Source of the DNA: Rhodospirillales bacterium | Lineage (GTDB): Bacteria > Pseudomonadota > Alphaproteobacteria > Reyranellales > Reyranellaceae | Assembly (NCBI GenBank): GCA_947466085.1 | Contig: CANIEC010000022.1 | Location: 1 to 41,751 of the forward strand | Direction of reading: 5' to 3' | Length of the DNA stretch: 41,751 bases | Shown here: positions 33,566 through 41,751 of the stretch, in pieces | Numbering within the stretch: position 1 is the stretch's first letter | Layout: each line of letters starts with the position of its first letter | Translations under genes and position numbers: made by a program | Notes under the pieces: model-generated | The model's database searches: none | Told to the model about the DNA's origin: nothing | The model's input: only the letters and a program-made list of their open reading frames with translations

Positions 33566-34312
33566 TTGAGTCCGATCCAGTTCGCCGCCATCGCCTTCGC
33601 CTGCATCGTCGCCAGCGCGGTCGGCGGGGCCCTGCTGCGGCCTCGCCTTCCCGAGCATCATCTAAGCGGCGATTCCAAGGACGTGATCAAGCTCTCGATC
33701 GCGCTGGTTGCCACGATGTCCGCCCTGGTGCTGGCGCTTCTCTTCGCCTCGACCCGCACCTCCTTCGAGCGCAGCAGCGGCCTGGTGAGTCGCCTCACGG
33801 CCGACATCGCCGAACTCGACCGCGTGCTGAAGCACTATGGCCCGGAGGCGGACCCGGTGCGTGCGGCCCTCCGTGCCGAGATCCAGCCGATGATCGATTC
33901 GATCTGGCGTGAGGAGGCCGTGGCGCGCGGCGTGAAGCTCGACGAAAGCAAGGCTCCTGAAGAAGAAGTTCTCTACATGCTCCAGGACCTGCAACCCGCC
34001 AATGCCAAGCAGCGGGCCCTGCATGCGCGCGCCATCCAGATCAGCGCCGACCTGCAGCAAACCCAGATCGCACTTTTCGCACAGCCAACGGATTCGATCT
34101 CCAATACGTTTCTGATCGTGCTGATCATCTGGCTGATGTTCATCTTCGGCATCTTCAGCATGTCGGCGCCGGCAAATCCCACGATGTTCGCCGTGATCGC
34201 GATCTGCATCCTCTCGGCGTCCGCGGCCTTCTACCTGATCCTGGAACTCGGCCTGCCGTTCGGCGGGTTGATGCAGCTCTCCAACGAACCGCTGCGGAAC
34301 GCCCTGAAATAG
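33566..34312 (+). CDS. DUF4239-like (bestrophin-like) membrane protein
   Basis: This 248-residue inner-membrane protein starts at TTG 33566, with GAGG about 10 bases upstream; an earlier in-frame ATG at 33497 adds Arg-rich residues unlike the family. Spans are seen at about residues 5-22, 45-62, 185-205 and 208-230, with a charged cytoplasmic or periplasmic domain between (residues 65-180). The segment LVATMSALVLALLFASTRTSFER fits the DUF4239 pattern, in which a conserved Gly/Ser-rich span precedes a helical domain. The function of the family is unknown. It lies downstream of boxB in the same direction but separated by about 220 bases, and converges on the SulP gene. Confidence 0.7.
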   Translation: MSPIQFAAIAFACIVASAVGGALLRPRLPEHHLSGDSKDVIKLSIALVATMSALVLALLFASTRTSFERSSGLVSRLTADIAELDRVLKHYGPEADPVRAALRAEIQPMIDSIWREEAVARGVKLDESKAPEEEVLYMLQDLQPANAKQRALHARAIQISADLQQTQIALFAQPTDSISNTFLIVLIIWLMFIFGIFSMSAPANPTMFAVIAICILSASAAFYLILELGLPFGGLMQLSNEPLRNALK

Positions 34313-34349
34313 ATCGGTCGAGGGGCGGCGCGGCCTGTCGCGAGCGGCC

Positions 34350-36029
34350 CTACCGCACCGGTGAGGAAGGTGGCAGGGATGCCGCAGCCGCGACTGTCGG
34401 ATAGACGATGTCGCCCTCGCCGTCGCCTGCAGCGAGACGCAGACCGCGCTCGATGTCGCGTCTCACCCGATCGCGCAGATTGCCGAACGCCAGCGTGATC
34501 CCCATTGCCCGCAGCTCACGCTCCAGGTCGACGAGCAGGTCGCACGCCATGAGGTCGACATCGTGGATCGCCGCCCCATCGATCACGACCCGGCGCACCG
34601 GATGGGGCGCGGCCGCAACCCGCGCCTCGATGCGCTCGCGGAACAGCTCGCAGTTGGCGAAGAACAATGGCGCGGAGAAGCGATAGACCAGCAGGCCCGG
34701 GACCGTTGCGGCGTCGGCGCGATGGGCGGGGTCGTGCCAGCCGCCATCGGGGGTGCGGCCCAGGGCGGCGTCGGCCGGAAAGGCCAGGGCGCGGAGCAAC
34801 AGGACCAACGAAAAAACCACGCCGACCAGGATGCCCTCCATGACTCCCAGCACCACGACACCCGCCATCGTCAGCAGCGCCGCGGCGAGGTCGCTGCCGC
34901 GAAAGCGCCAGAGCCTGCTGAACTCGCCCAGGTCGCAGAGGCCCCAGGCCGAGGCGATCAGGATGCCACCCAAGGCCGCCGTCGGCAGGTAGTAGAGCAG
35001 ATCGCCCATCCACAGCGTGACCCCCGCCACGATGGCCGCCGCGACGACCATGGTGACCTGCGTTCGACTGCCCGCCGCTTCGGCGACGGCGGTGCGTGTG
35101 TCGCTGGCGCTGATCGGCAGCCCCTGTGTCAGGCCCGAGACCAGGTTGGCGGTGCCGATCCCCAGCAGTTCCTGGTCGGCATCGACACGCGTGCCATGCC
35201 GCGCGCCGAACGCGCGGGCCGTTATCATCGTATCGGAAAAGGACAGGAGCGCGGCGACCAGTGCCACCGGCAATAGCGCGTCGAAATCGGCCAGCGACAG
35301 GAGCGGCAGCGACAGGTCGGGCAACCCGGTCGGAATGCGGCCGATGAGGGTGACCCCGTGCCGTTCGAGCCCCAGCAGAACGACGGCCAGCATGGCGCCC
35401 GCCAGCGCGATCACCGCTCCCGGTACGCGCGGCGCGAGGCGGCGACAGATGAGGATGACGGCAAAGCACGAAGCCCCGATCGCCAGGGAGGCGAAGTTCG
35501 TATCGCCCAGCCTGCGGGCCGTGGCGACCAACTGGTCGAACGTCGTCTCACCCTCGACCTTGAAGCCCAGCACTTTGGGAATCTGCGCGCCCACAATCAC
35601 CAGGGCGAGCCCGTGCATGAAGCCCGCGATCACCGGCTTGGACAGGAAGTTGGCGACGAAGCCCAGCCGCAGCAGGCCGGCCAGCAGGCAGATGAGCCCG
35701 ACCATGACGCCGAGCCCGGCCGCGAGCAGCGCCAGCCGGACCGGATCCCCCAGTGCCAGCGGCGCAACGGCGACAGCGACGATGGCCGCCATGGCGGTGT
35801 CGGGTCCAACGACGAGGTGACGGGAGCTGCCGAACAGGGCGTAGGCGAGCAGCGGCAGGATGCTCCCATAGAGACCGGCCATCGGAAGGCCCGCCAGTTC
35901 GCCGTAGGCGAGACCCACCGGCACCATGACCGCGCCGAGCGTCAATCCTGCCGCCATGTCGCGCGGCAGAAACGATGCCTCGTAGCTGCGCAACGTCGCC
36001 ACGCCCGGCATCCAGCGCGATATGCTCAT
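34350..36029 (-). CDS. SulP-family anion transporter with STAS domain
   Basis: This 559-residue inner-membrane transporter is of the SLC26/SulP family, moving sulfate, bicarbonate or dicarboxylates. It starts at ATG 36029 with GAGAGGG four bases upstream. The N-terminal two thirds has 10-14 spans, with the family segments AAGLTLGAVMVPVGLAYGEL (residues about 26-45) and SSRHLVVGPDTAMAAIV. The C-terminal STAS domain (about 430-545) has VRRVVIDGAAIHDVDLMACD in place of the common D-x-S phosphorylation motif (here DGAAIHDVD). Its ribosome site lies in a hairpin. It reads against the box genes, so it is a separate unit; a role in benzoate metabolism is not shown. Confidence 0.92.
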   Translation of the reverse strand: MSISRWMPGVATLRSYEASFLPRDMAAGLTLGAVMVPVGLAYGELAGLPMAGLYGSILPLLAYALFGSSRHLVVGPDTAMAAIVAVAVAPLALGDPVRLALLAAGLGVMVGLICLLAGLLRLGFVANFLSKPVIAGFMHGLALVIVGAQIPKVLGFKVEGETTFDQLVATARRLGDTNFASLAIGASCFAVILICRRLAPRVPGAVIALAGAMLAVVLLGLERHGVTLIGRIPTGLPDLSLPLLSLADFDALLPVALVAALLSFSDTMITARAFGARHGTRVDADQELLGIGTANLVSGLTQGLPISASDTRTAVAEAAGSRTQVTMVVAAAIVAGVTLWMGDLLYYLPTAALGGILIASAWGLCDLGEFSRLWRFRGSDLAAALLTMAGVVVLGVMEGILVGVVFSLVLLLRALAFPADAALGRTPDGGWHDPAHRADAATVPGLLVYRFSAPLFFANCELFRERIEARVAAAPHPVRRVVIDGAAIHDVDLMACDLLVDLERELRAMGITLAFGNLRDRVRRDIERGLRLAAGDGEGDIVYPTVAAAASLPPSSPVR

Positions 36030-36033
36030 TCGA

Positions 36034-36066
36034 CCCTCTCCCCTGCCCGATCCTAGGCGGAGAGGG
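36034..36066 (-). promoter_or_regulatory. Hairpin covering the SulP gene's ribosome-binding site
   Basis: On the minus strand CCCTCTCC pairs with GGGAGAGGG across a 16-base loop; the 3' arm contains the GAGAGGG Shine-Dalgarno, and ATG 36029 follows 4 bases later. The sequence resembles the hairpin before livH at 17828-17856. About 170 bases upstream (36067-36239) hold no gene I can support. Confidence 0.55.
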
Positions 36067-36239
36067 TGCGATTTCACAGGGGCGCGCTTCCTGCCTCGTT
36101 GACAGGCGCTACCTTGTGCTTTCGGCTTCGATACGCTTGATCATCGATCTGAGCCACGCATCGGAGACGACGATGGGATGGAACGGCGCCGGCGTAGACG
36201 AGGGAATGGGCAAGCAGGCCTGACGCGAGACCCTGCCTG

Positions 36240-36515
36240 CTAGAGGAGTCCGCCCGCGAGCATGTCGAAGCGGGTGCGGATTTCGGAAGCGGTGGGAGGC
36301 CTGTCCGCCTCCATCTCCGGAAACTCCTTGGCGAGATCGGCACGGTCGAACTCGTCGAGATGGAGGTCGGCCGCCGAATGGTCGTCGGGAAGCGCGTTCA
36401 GCGCATTGTGCAGATGGAACAGGTGCCAGTGCGCCGGGCCGGCGATCGCTCCTGATTCAAGGTGCGCGAGCCGCTCCTTGAAGCGTTGCAGCACCTTCTT
36501 TCGTTCCTCCGACAT
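36240..36515 (-). CDS. Small soluble protein of unknown function
   Basis: This 91-residue protein starts at ATG 36515, with GGAGGAAG six bases upstream; a longer frame from 36557 lacks such a site. It is rich in charged residues and histidines (HWHLFHLHNALNALPDDHSA) with no signal peptide or membrane span. The His-rich middle could bind metal, but no known motif is evident. It reads alone, between the SulP gene and a structured non-coding segment. Both coding signals (ribosome site, GC-rich third positions) are good, so I think it is a real gene of unknown function. Confidence 0.65.
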   Translation of the reverse strand: MSEERKKVLQRFKERLAHLESGAIAGPAHWHLFHLHNALNALPDDHSAADLHLDEFDRADLAKEFPEMEADRPPTASEIRTRFDMLAGGLL

Positions 36516-36662
36516 GACCGACTTCCTCCATCTCTTGCACTGGCAGTGTTCCACCATACTGCAGGACGCCAGAGCAAAGCAGCGACAAATGCGGCGGCCT
36601 CGCCTTGGTGATTGGCGGCCGATGCAGCCAGGCAGTGGCGGGCTTTGCTTTGACGTGGGCGG

Positions 36663-36700
36663 TAAAAGAAAGCCCGTCCTGATGGTGGTCAGGACGGGCT
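36663..36700 (-). terminator. Strong terminator after the PepSY-like gene
   Basis: On the minus strand a perfect 12-bp stem (AGCCCGTCCTGA with TCAGGACGGGCT) with a 6-base loop is followed by TTTCTTTT. It lies about 90 bases beyond the stop of the gene at 36793-37260. Confidence 0.85.
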
Positions 36701-36702
36701 CC

Positions 36703-36778
36703 TGCAGCCCCTCGGGGGAGAGGGACGGTTACTGAACCGTCGAAGGCTGCACCCCGAGGACGCGCCAGGAGGCGCAGG
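36703..36778 (-). other. Structured 3' untranslated segment with competing stems
   Basis: In the minus-strand RNA, CCTCGGGG-TGCAGCC is followed, after a small hairpin GACGGTT-CAGT-AACCGTC, by CCCCGAGG-GGCTGCA. The first 8 bases can pair with the third block and the next 7 with the fourth. The pairings cross, so they exclude each other or form a knot. A hairpin GCGCC-TCCT-GGCGC precedes them and the terminator follows. It could be a 3' UTR-derived small RNA; I recognise no known family. Confidence 0.5.
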
Positions 36779-36792
36779 GTTGCGAGCTAAAA

Positions 36793-37260
36793 TCAGTCGG
36801 CAGAAACACGGCCCTCCTGATCGACGCGCAATACCACCTCCGTCTTTCCTCTGAGGGCGCGGGCCTGCCACGTACCGCCCGGCCCGGCCACGATGTTCTT
36901 CACCGACCTGTAGCCATCCGCTTCGATGGCGCTCCTGGCAAAGTTGCCGCGTTCCACGTCGCTCGGAGCTGCGGTTATCGGCATTGCTGCCGCGGCGGTT
37001 TCGATTGTCTGCGTCAGCACCGCGGTCGGCCTCTCCCGCATCTGCAAGGGTACCGGCGCCTGCCGGGCTTCCATCAGGTGCTTCGAGACTGGCATGTCAC
37101 CGACCGGTTTCGGGGAAGAGAATGACGAATCGGAAGCGGTCGCCGCCTTCGCAGAAGACTGGAACGGCCCGGCGTCCGGCAACGGGGCTACGAAATGGGC
37201 GGCGGCCACCGCCGCGAGCAGCACCGAGGAAGCGAGAATAAAAACGACGCCTTGCTTCAT
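36793..37260 (-). CDS. Membrane-anchored or exported protein with PepSY-like C-terminus
   Basis: This 155-residue protein starts at ATG 37260 with an N-terminal hydrophobic segment (KQGVVFILASSVLLAAVAAA) that is a signal anchor or signal peptide. Residues 25-105 are low-complexity, Ala/Pro/Ser-rich and probably disordered. Residues 110-155 (AIEADGYRSVKNIVAGPGGT, then WQARALRGKTEVVLRVDQEG) look like a single PepSY-type beta-alpha unit, known in periplasmic proteins that bind or inhibit peptidases. It diverges from benzoate-CoA ligase with 111 bases between. A structured 3' UTR and a strong terminator follow. Function unknown. Confidence 0.65.
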   Translation of the reverse strand: MKQGVVFILASSVLLAAVAAAHFVAPLPDAGPFQSSAKAATASDSSFSSPKPVGDMPVSKHLMEARQAPVPLQMRERPTAVLTQTIETAAAAMPITAAPSDVERGNFARSAIEADGYRSVKNIVAGPGGTWQARALRGKTEVVLRVDQEGRVSAD

Positions 37261-37371
37261 GGGAGATCCGTCCTGGGTTTGACGGCCAGACAACGCCGGA
37301 CAGCCGGAAGCGTTGCGGTCCGACCGGCTGATCAGTATCGAAGGACCTCGTGAATTCTTTCGGGTCCCGAC

Positions 37372-38931
<1,560 letters not shown>

Positions 38932-38941
38932 GCGAATGCCC

Positions 38942-39027
38942 GTCGTCCTGAGCGCAGCGAAGGACCTTGCGGAACGACCAAACGGCTCCGTAGCGAACGC
39001 GAGATCCTTCGCTGCGCTCAGGATGAC
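38942..39027. repeat. Intergenic inverted repeat, family 3
   Basis: GTCGTCCTGAGCGCAGCGAAGGACC at the left and ATCCTTCGCTGCGCTCAGGATGAC at the right are near-perfect reverse complements around a 35-base centre. The core TCCTGAGCGNAGCGAAGGA is a repeat type widespread in alphaproteobacterial intergenic regions. It separates bclA from the GNAT gene. Confidence 0.85.
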
Positions 39028-39069
39028 AAGGGAGGGCGACTTCCAGCCCGACTTCTTCACGTCGATCCA

Positions 39070-39699
39070 ATGAGCGACGATCCGCAGATCCGACCTTTCA
39101 ACCAAGCCGATCTCGACGCCTGCTATGCGATCTCGCTTGCGACGGGTCATGTCGGCGGCGATGCCTCGCACCTCTATCGCGACCCGAAGATGATGGGGCA
39201 CATCTACATCGCGCCCTATGCCTTGCTCGAACCCGGCCTCACCTTGATTGTGGAGGATCACGACGGCGTTGCGGGCTTCGTCGCCGGTGTCGTCGACACC
39301 GCCGCCTGGGAAGAGAGACTTGAGGGCGAATGGTGGCCCCCACTCCGCCGGCGCTACGCAGATCCGGTCGGTGTCGCTCCCGACAAGCAAACCGCCGACC
39401 AGCGCCGCGCGTCGATGATCCACCATCCCGCCCGGACGCCGGTCGAGATCGTGACGCGCTATCCCGCGCATCTGCATCTGAACCTGCTGCCGCGCCTGCA
39501 GCGGCGTGGCATGGGGTCGGTACTGTTTGCGACTTGGCTCGCGGTGGCCCGGCAACGCGGTGCGGGAGCGCTTCATGTCGGCGTCAGCAGCCCCAACACC
39601 GGCGCAGTGCCGTTCTGGCGGAAGCTCGGCTTCGTGCCGGTCGACCAGCCCGGTTTACCGCGGGAACGAACGCTCTGGATGGGCCGCGACGGCCATTAA
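39070..39699 (+). CDS. GNAT-family N-acetyltransferase
   Basis: This 209-residue GNAT protein has the acetyl-CoA loop LQRRGMGSVLFATWLAVAR (near residues 145-163), preceded by the strand HLHLNLLPRLQ, and the C-terminal VGVSSPNTGAVPFWRKLGF. The N-terminal half is longer than in minimal GNATs and includes ISLATGHVGGDASHLYRDPK, a pattern I associate with O-GlcNAcase-like acetyltransferase relatives, though this rests on memory. It lies between bclA and the aromatic-type importer in the same direction. Acceptor unknown; its place in the benzoate cluster may be incidental. Confidence 0.83.
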   Translation: MSDDPQIRPFNQADLDACYAISLATGHVGGDASHLYRDPKMMGHIYIAPYALLEPGLTLIVEDHDGVAGFVAGVVDTAAWEERLEGEWWPPLRRRYADPVGVAPDKQTADQRRASMIHHPARTPVEIVTRYPAHLHLNLLPRLQRRGMGSVLFATWLAVARQRGAGALHVGVSSPNTGAVPFWRKLGFVPVDQPGLPRERTLWMGRDGH

Positions 39700-39764
39700 G
39701 CGATTGTTGGGCCCTGCATTTTCCGCTTTTATAGCCGCCAAGAGAAATCAGGGAGCGACTGCTC

Positions 39765-40943
39765 ATGAAGAACAAATTGTTTGGGACCGCAACGATTGCG
39801 GCGGCGATGGCGTTCGGCCTGCCGGCGATGGCCCAGAGCCCGATCAAGATCGGTTTCGTCAGCACCTTTTCCGGGCCTCAGGCCGCGATCGGCGAGGACA
39901 TGCGCCGCTCCGTCGAACTGGCCAAGGAACATCTCGGGGGCAAGATGGGCGGCAAGCCCTTCGAGATCATCTACGAGGACGACCAGTTCAAGCCGGATGT
40001 CGGCAAGGCGCGCTCCGAGAAGCTCGTCCAGCAGGACAAGGTGAACTTCATCGGGGGGTACATCTGGTCGAACGTGCTGCTGGCCTCCTACAAGACCGTG
40101 GTCGACGAGGGCGACACGATCCTGGTCTCGGCCAATGCCGGCCCTTCACAGATCGCGGGCGAGCTCTGCAACAAGAACTTCTTCTCGACCTCCTGGCAGA
40201 ACGACCAGACGCCAATGGCGATGGGCGAGTATCTCAACACCAAGGGTGTGAAGAGCCTCTACCTGGTCGGCCCCAATTACGCTGCCGGCAAGGACATGCT
40301 CGCGGGCGTCAAGCGCACCTACAAGGGCAAGATCGTCAGCGAGGATTACACCAAGTGGCCCGACCAGCTCGACTTCTCGGCCGAGCTGACCAAGGTCGCC
40401 GCCGCCAAGCCTGACGGCATCTTCATCTTCTACCCCGGCGCGCACGGCGTTCAGTTCGTCAAGCAATGGGCGCAGTCGGGCCTCAACAAGACGGTGCCGC
40501 TCTACCAGGTGTTCTCGATCGACGCGATCACCCTGCCGCAGCAGGGCGACCTCGCCCTGGGCACACTGGGCGCCCAGGAATGGGTCAACGACCTGCCGAA
40601 CGAAGCCAACAAGAAGTACGTCGAGGACTTCAAGAAGAAGCACAACACCTATCCGTCCTACTACGGCGCCCAGAGCTACGACGCGATCATGCTGATGGCC
40701 TCGGCAGCCGAGGCGCTCAAAGGTGACCTTTCGAACAAGGACAAGGTCCGGGCCGAGATGAAGAAGGCCAACTTCAAGTCGGTGCGCGGTGACTTCAAGT
40801 TCGGCAACAACAACTTCCCGATCGAGAACTTCTACATCCAGGAAACGGTCAAGGATGCGCAGGGCATGATGACGGTGAAGACCATCGCCACGGCCGTGAA
40901 GAATGCGGTCGATCCCTTCGCCGAAAAGTGCCCGATGAAGTGA
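39765..40943 (+). CDS. ABC substrate-binding protein (LivK/HbaE-like), probable aromatic acid uptake
   Basis: This 392-residue Peripla_BP_6-type binding protein has a signal peptide (KNKLFGTATIAAAMAFGLPA, cleavage AMAQ) and GGGAG upstream of ATG 39765. The mature protein opens with IKIGFVSTFSGPQAAIGEDM and keeps DDQFKPDVGKARSEKLVQ and the lobe 2 segment SYYGAQSYDAIMLMASA. Relatives next to benzoate-CoA ligase and box genes are usually linked to uptake of benzoate or hydroxybenzoates, and the neighbourhood supports that reading. The sequence alone does not prove the ligand. A LivH-type permease follows, separated by a long repeat. Confidence 0.88.
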   Translation: MKNKLFGTATIAAAMAFGLPAMAQSPIKIGFVSTFSGPQAAIGEDMRRSVELAKEHLGGKMGGKPFEIIYEDDQFKPDVGKARSEKLVQQDKVNFIGGYIWSNVLLASYKTVVDEGDTILVSANAGPSQIAGELCNKNFFSTSWQNDQTPMAMGEYLNTKGVKSLYLVGPNYAAGKDMLAGVKRTYKGKIVSEDYTKWPDQLDFSAELTKVAAAKPDGIFIFYPGAHGVQFVKQWAQSGLNKTVPLYQVFSIDAITLPQQGDLALGTLGAQEWVNDLPNEANKKYVEDFKKKHNTYPSYYGAQSYDAIMLMASAAEALKGDLSNKDKVRAEMKKANFKSVRGDFKFGNNNFPIENFYIQETVKDAQGMMTVKTIATAVKNAVDPFAEKCPMK

Positions 40944-40951
40944 CGATCATA

Positions 40952-41065
40952 TTCCTCCCCAGTCATCTGGGGAGGTGTCAGCGTCTTCGCTGACGGAGGG
41001 GTCAGGAGACTTGACCCCTCCGTCGCCGTAAGACGGCGACACCTCCCCATTTGAATGGGGAGGGA
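40952..41065. repeat. Cloverleaf-like inverted repeat, family 2 copy B
   Basis: Same order of parts as the copy at 31792-31908: palindromic end CCTCCCCAGTCATCTGGGGAGG, side hairpin TCAGCGTCTTCGCTGA, inner stem CGGAGGGGTCA/TGACCCCTCCG, side hairpin TCGCCGTAAGACGGCGA, palindromic end CCTCCCCATTTGAATGGGGAGG. It lies between the binding-protein gene and its permease gene. Confidence 0.9.
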
Positions 41066-41121
41066 GAAGTGTGGGAGCGCGGCGACGCGCTCCCGTTTTG
41101 TTTGAGAGCGTGACGGGATCG

Positions 41122-41751
41122 ATGGAATATCTGCTGCTCCAGGTGCTGAACGGCGTGCAGCTCGGCCTGCTGATGTTCCTGCTCGCCGCCGGCCTGACGC
41201 TGACCCTGGGCATCATGGACCTGGTCAACCTGGCGCACGGCTCGCTCTACATGATGGGCGCCTACATCGCCTGGACGCTGATCGGCGTCACCGACTCGTT
41301 CGTGCTGGGTACGCTGCTGGCGCTGCCGGCGATCTTCCTGCTGGGCGTCGCCGTCGAGATCGTGGTGATCCGAAAGCTCTACGCGCGCGATCATCTCACC
41401 CAGGTGCTGGCGACCTTCGGCCTGATCCTGTTCTTCAACGAGCTGGTGCGCGCGCTCTGGGGCCCGGCGGGCAAGAGCATCGCGGTGCCGGGCTTCCTGA
41501 ACCGCACCATCGAGATCCTGCCGGGCGTGCCCTACCCCGCCTACCGCTTCGCCATCATCGTCGTGGGCGCGCTCGTCGCGATCCTGCTGGCCTGGCTGGT
41601 GGCGCGCACGCGGCTCGGCATGCTGATCCGGGCCGGCGCCTCCAACCGCCGCATGATCGGCGCGCTGGGCGTCAACATCGAGCTGCTGTTCAGCCTGGTC
41701 TTCGGCCTCGGCGCCGTCTTCGCGGGCCTGGCCGGGCTGATGTCCGCCCCC
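41122..41751 (+). CDS. LivH-type ABC permease (3' end outside the window)
   Basis: The visible 210 residues match LivH from its start: QVLNGVQLGLLMFLLAAGLT and LGIMDLVNLAHGSLYMMGAY, then TFGLILFFNELVRALWGPAG and the coupling loop RTRLGMLIRAGASNRRMIG. At least six spans are visible. ATG 41122 is the simplest start; GTG 41110 in the same frame is possible and neither has a strong ribosome site. It should form the membrane channel for the binding protein upstream. The frame is open to the last base. Confidence 0.92.
   Translation, partial: MEYLLLQVLNGVQLGLLMFLLAAGLTLTLGIMDLVNLAHGSLYMMGAYIAWTLIGVTDSFVLGTLLALPAIFLLGVAVEIVVIRKLYARDHLTQVLATFGLILFFNELVRALWGPAGKSIAVPGFLNRTIEILPGVPYPAYRFAIIVVGALVAILLAWLVARTRLGMLIRAGASNRRMIGALGVNIELLFSLVFGLGAVFAGLAGLMSAP

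Noticed and set aside
33363..33569. A 68-codon plus-strand frame after boxB.
   Set aside because: It lies in the hairpin-rich spacer, has no ribosome site and overlaps the start region of the DUF4239-like gene in another frame.
36099..36127. A TTGACA upstream of the SulP region that could be a -35 box.
   Set aside because: No acceptable -10 box at 16-18 bases and no supported gene on that strand.
36172..36223. A 16-codon plus-strand frame with ATG near 36172.
   Set aside because: Very short, no ribosome site, no conservation evidence; treated as chance.

Overview
The window is about 66% GC with tightly packed genes. It has many solute-binding proteins, a CoA-dependent aerobic benzoate pathway, class III cyclases with HAMP domains and Tat-like export signals. 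These point to a free-living alphaproteobacterium of the Rhizobiales/Rhodospirillales type; a Reyranella- or Bradyrhizobium-like soil organism is my guess, not a proof. I see no tRNA, rRNA, CRISPR array, transposase or phage gene. The left edge cuts a small exported repeat protein and the right edge cuts a LivH-type permease.

Left part (1-14 kb): a lone NMT1/SsuA-type binding protein; a minus-strand Fe(III)-type ABC operon (ATPase, two tandem paralogous binding proteins, double-domain permease); a divergent pair made of a crotonase-fold protein without its catalytic glutamates and a class III CoA-transferase; a CDF zinc/cobalt exporter; a decayed alpha/beta hydrolase; an SDR without its catalytic Ser/Tyr; and three consecutive Bug-type (tripartite tricarboxylate) binding proteins with no membrane partners.

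Middle (14-26.7 kb): a succinate-semialdehyde-type dehydrogenase and an OHCU decarboxylase/5-hydroxyisourate hydrolase fusion (urate to allantoin) read left. A complete LivKHMGF-type ABC importer reads right, followed by an exported transglutaminase-like protein, two tandem membrane class III nucleotidyl cyclases, and an acyl-CoA-dehydrogenase-fold protein whose active site resembles the 3-sulfinopropanoyl-CoA desulfinases.

The 26.7-29.6 kb stretch is the most unusual. The 3' end of an Rrf2 regulator gene occurs three times in tandem (one intact gene, one C-terminal half, one 22-codon remnant), each followed by a different gene. Two of the followers are paralogous six-cysteine exported proteins of unknown function; the third is a lower-GC TPR protein.

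Right part (30-41.7 kb): boxC and boxB (with all six di-iron ligands), a DUF4239-like membrane protein, a SulP transporter with STAS domain, small unknown genes, benzoate-CoA ligase, a GNAT protein, and the start of a second Liv-type importer that probably brings in the aromatic substrate. boxA and the ring-fission aldehyde dehydrogenase are not in the window.

Three families of long intergenic inverted repeats occur. Two share a cloverleaf-like plan with conserved stems and variable side hairpins. Short CCTCTCC/GGAGAGG hairpins cover the ribosome-binding sites of livH and the SulP gene.
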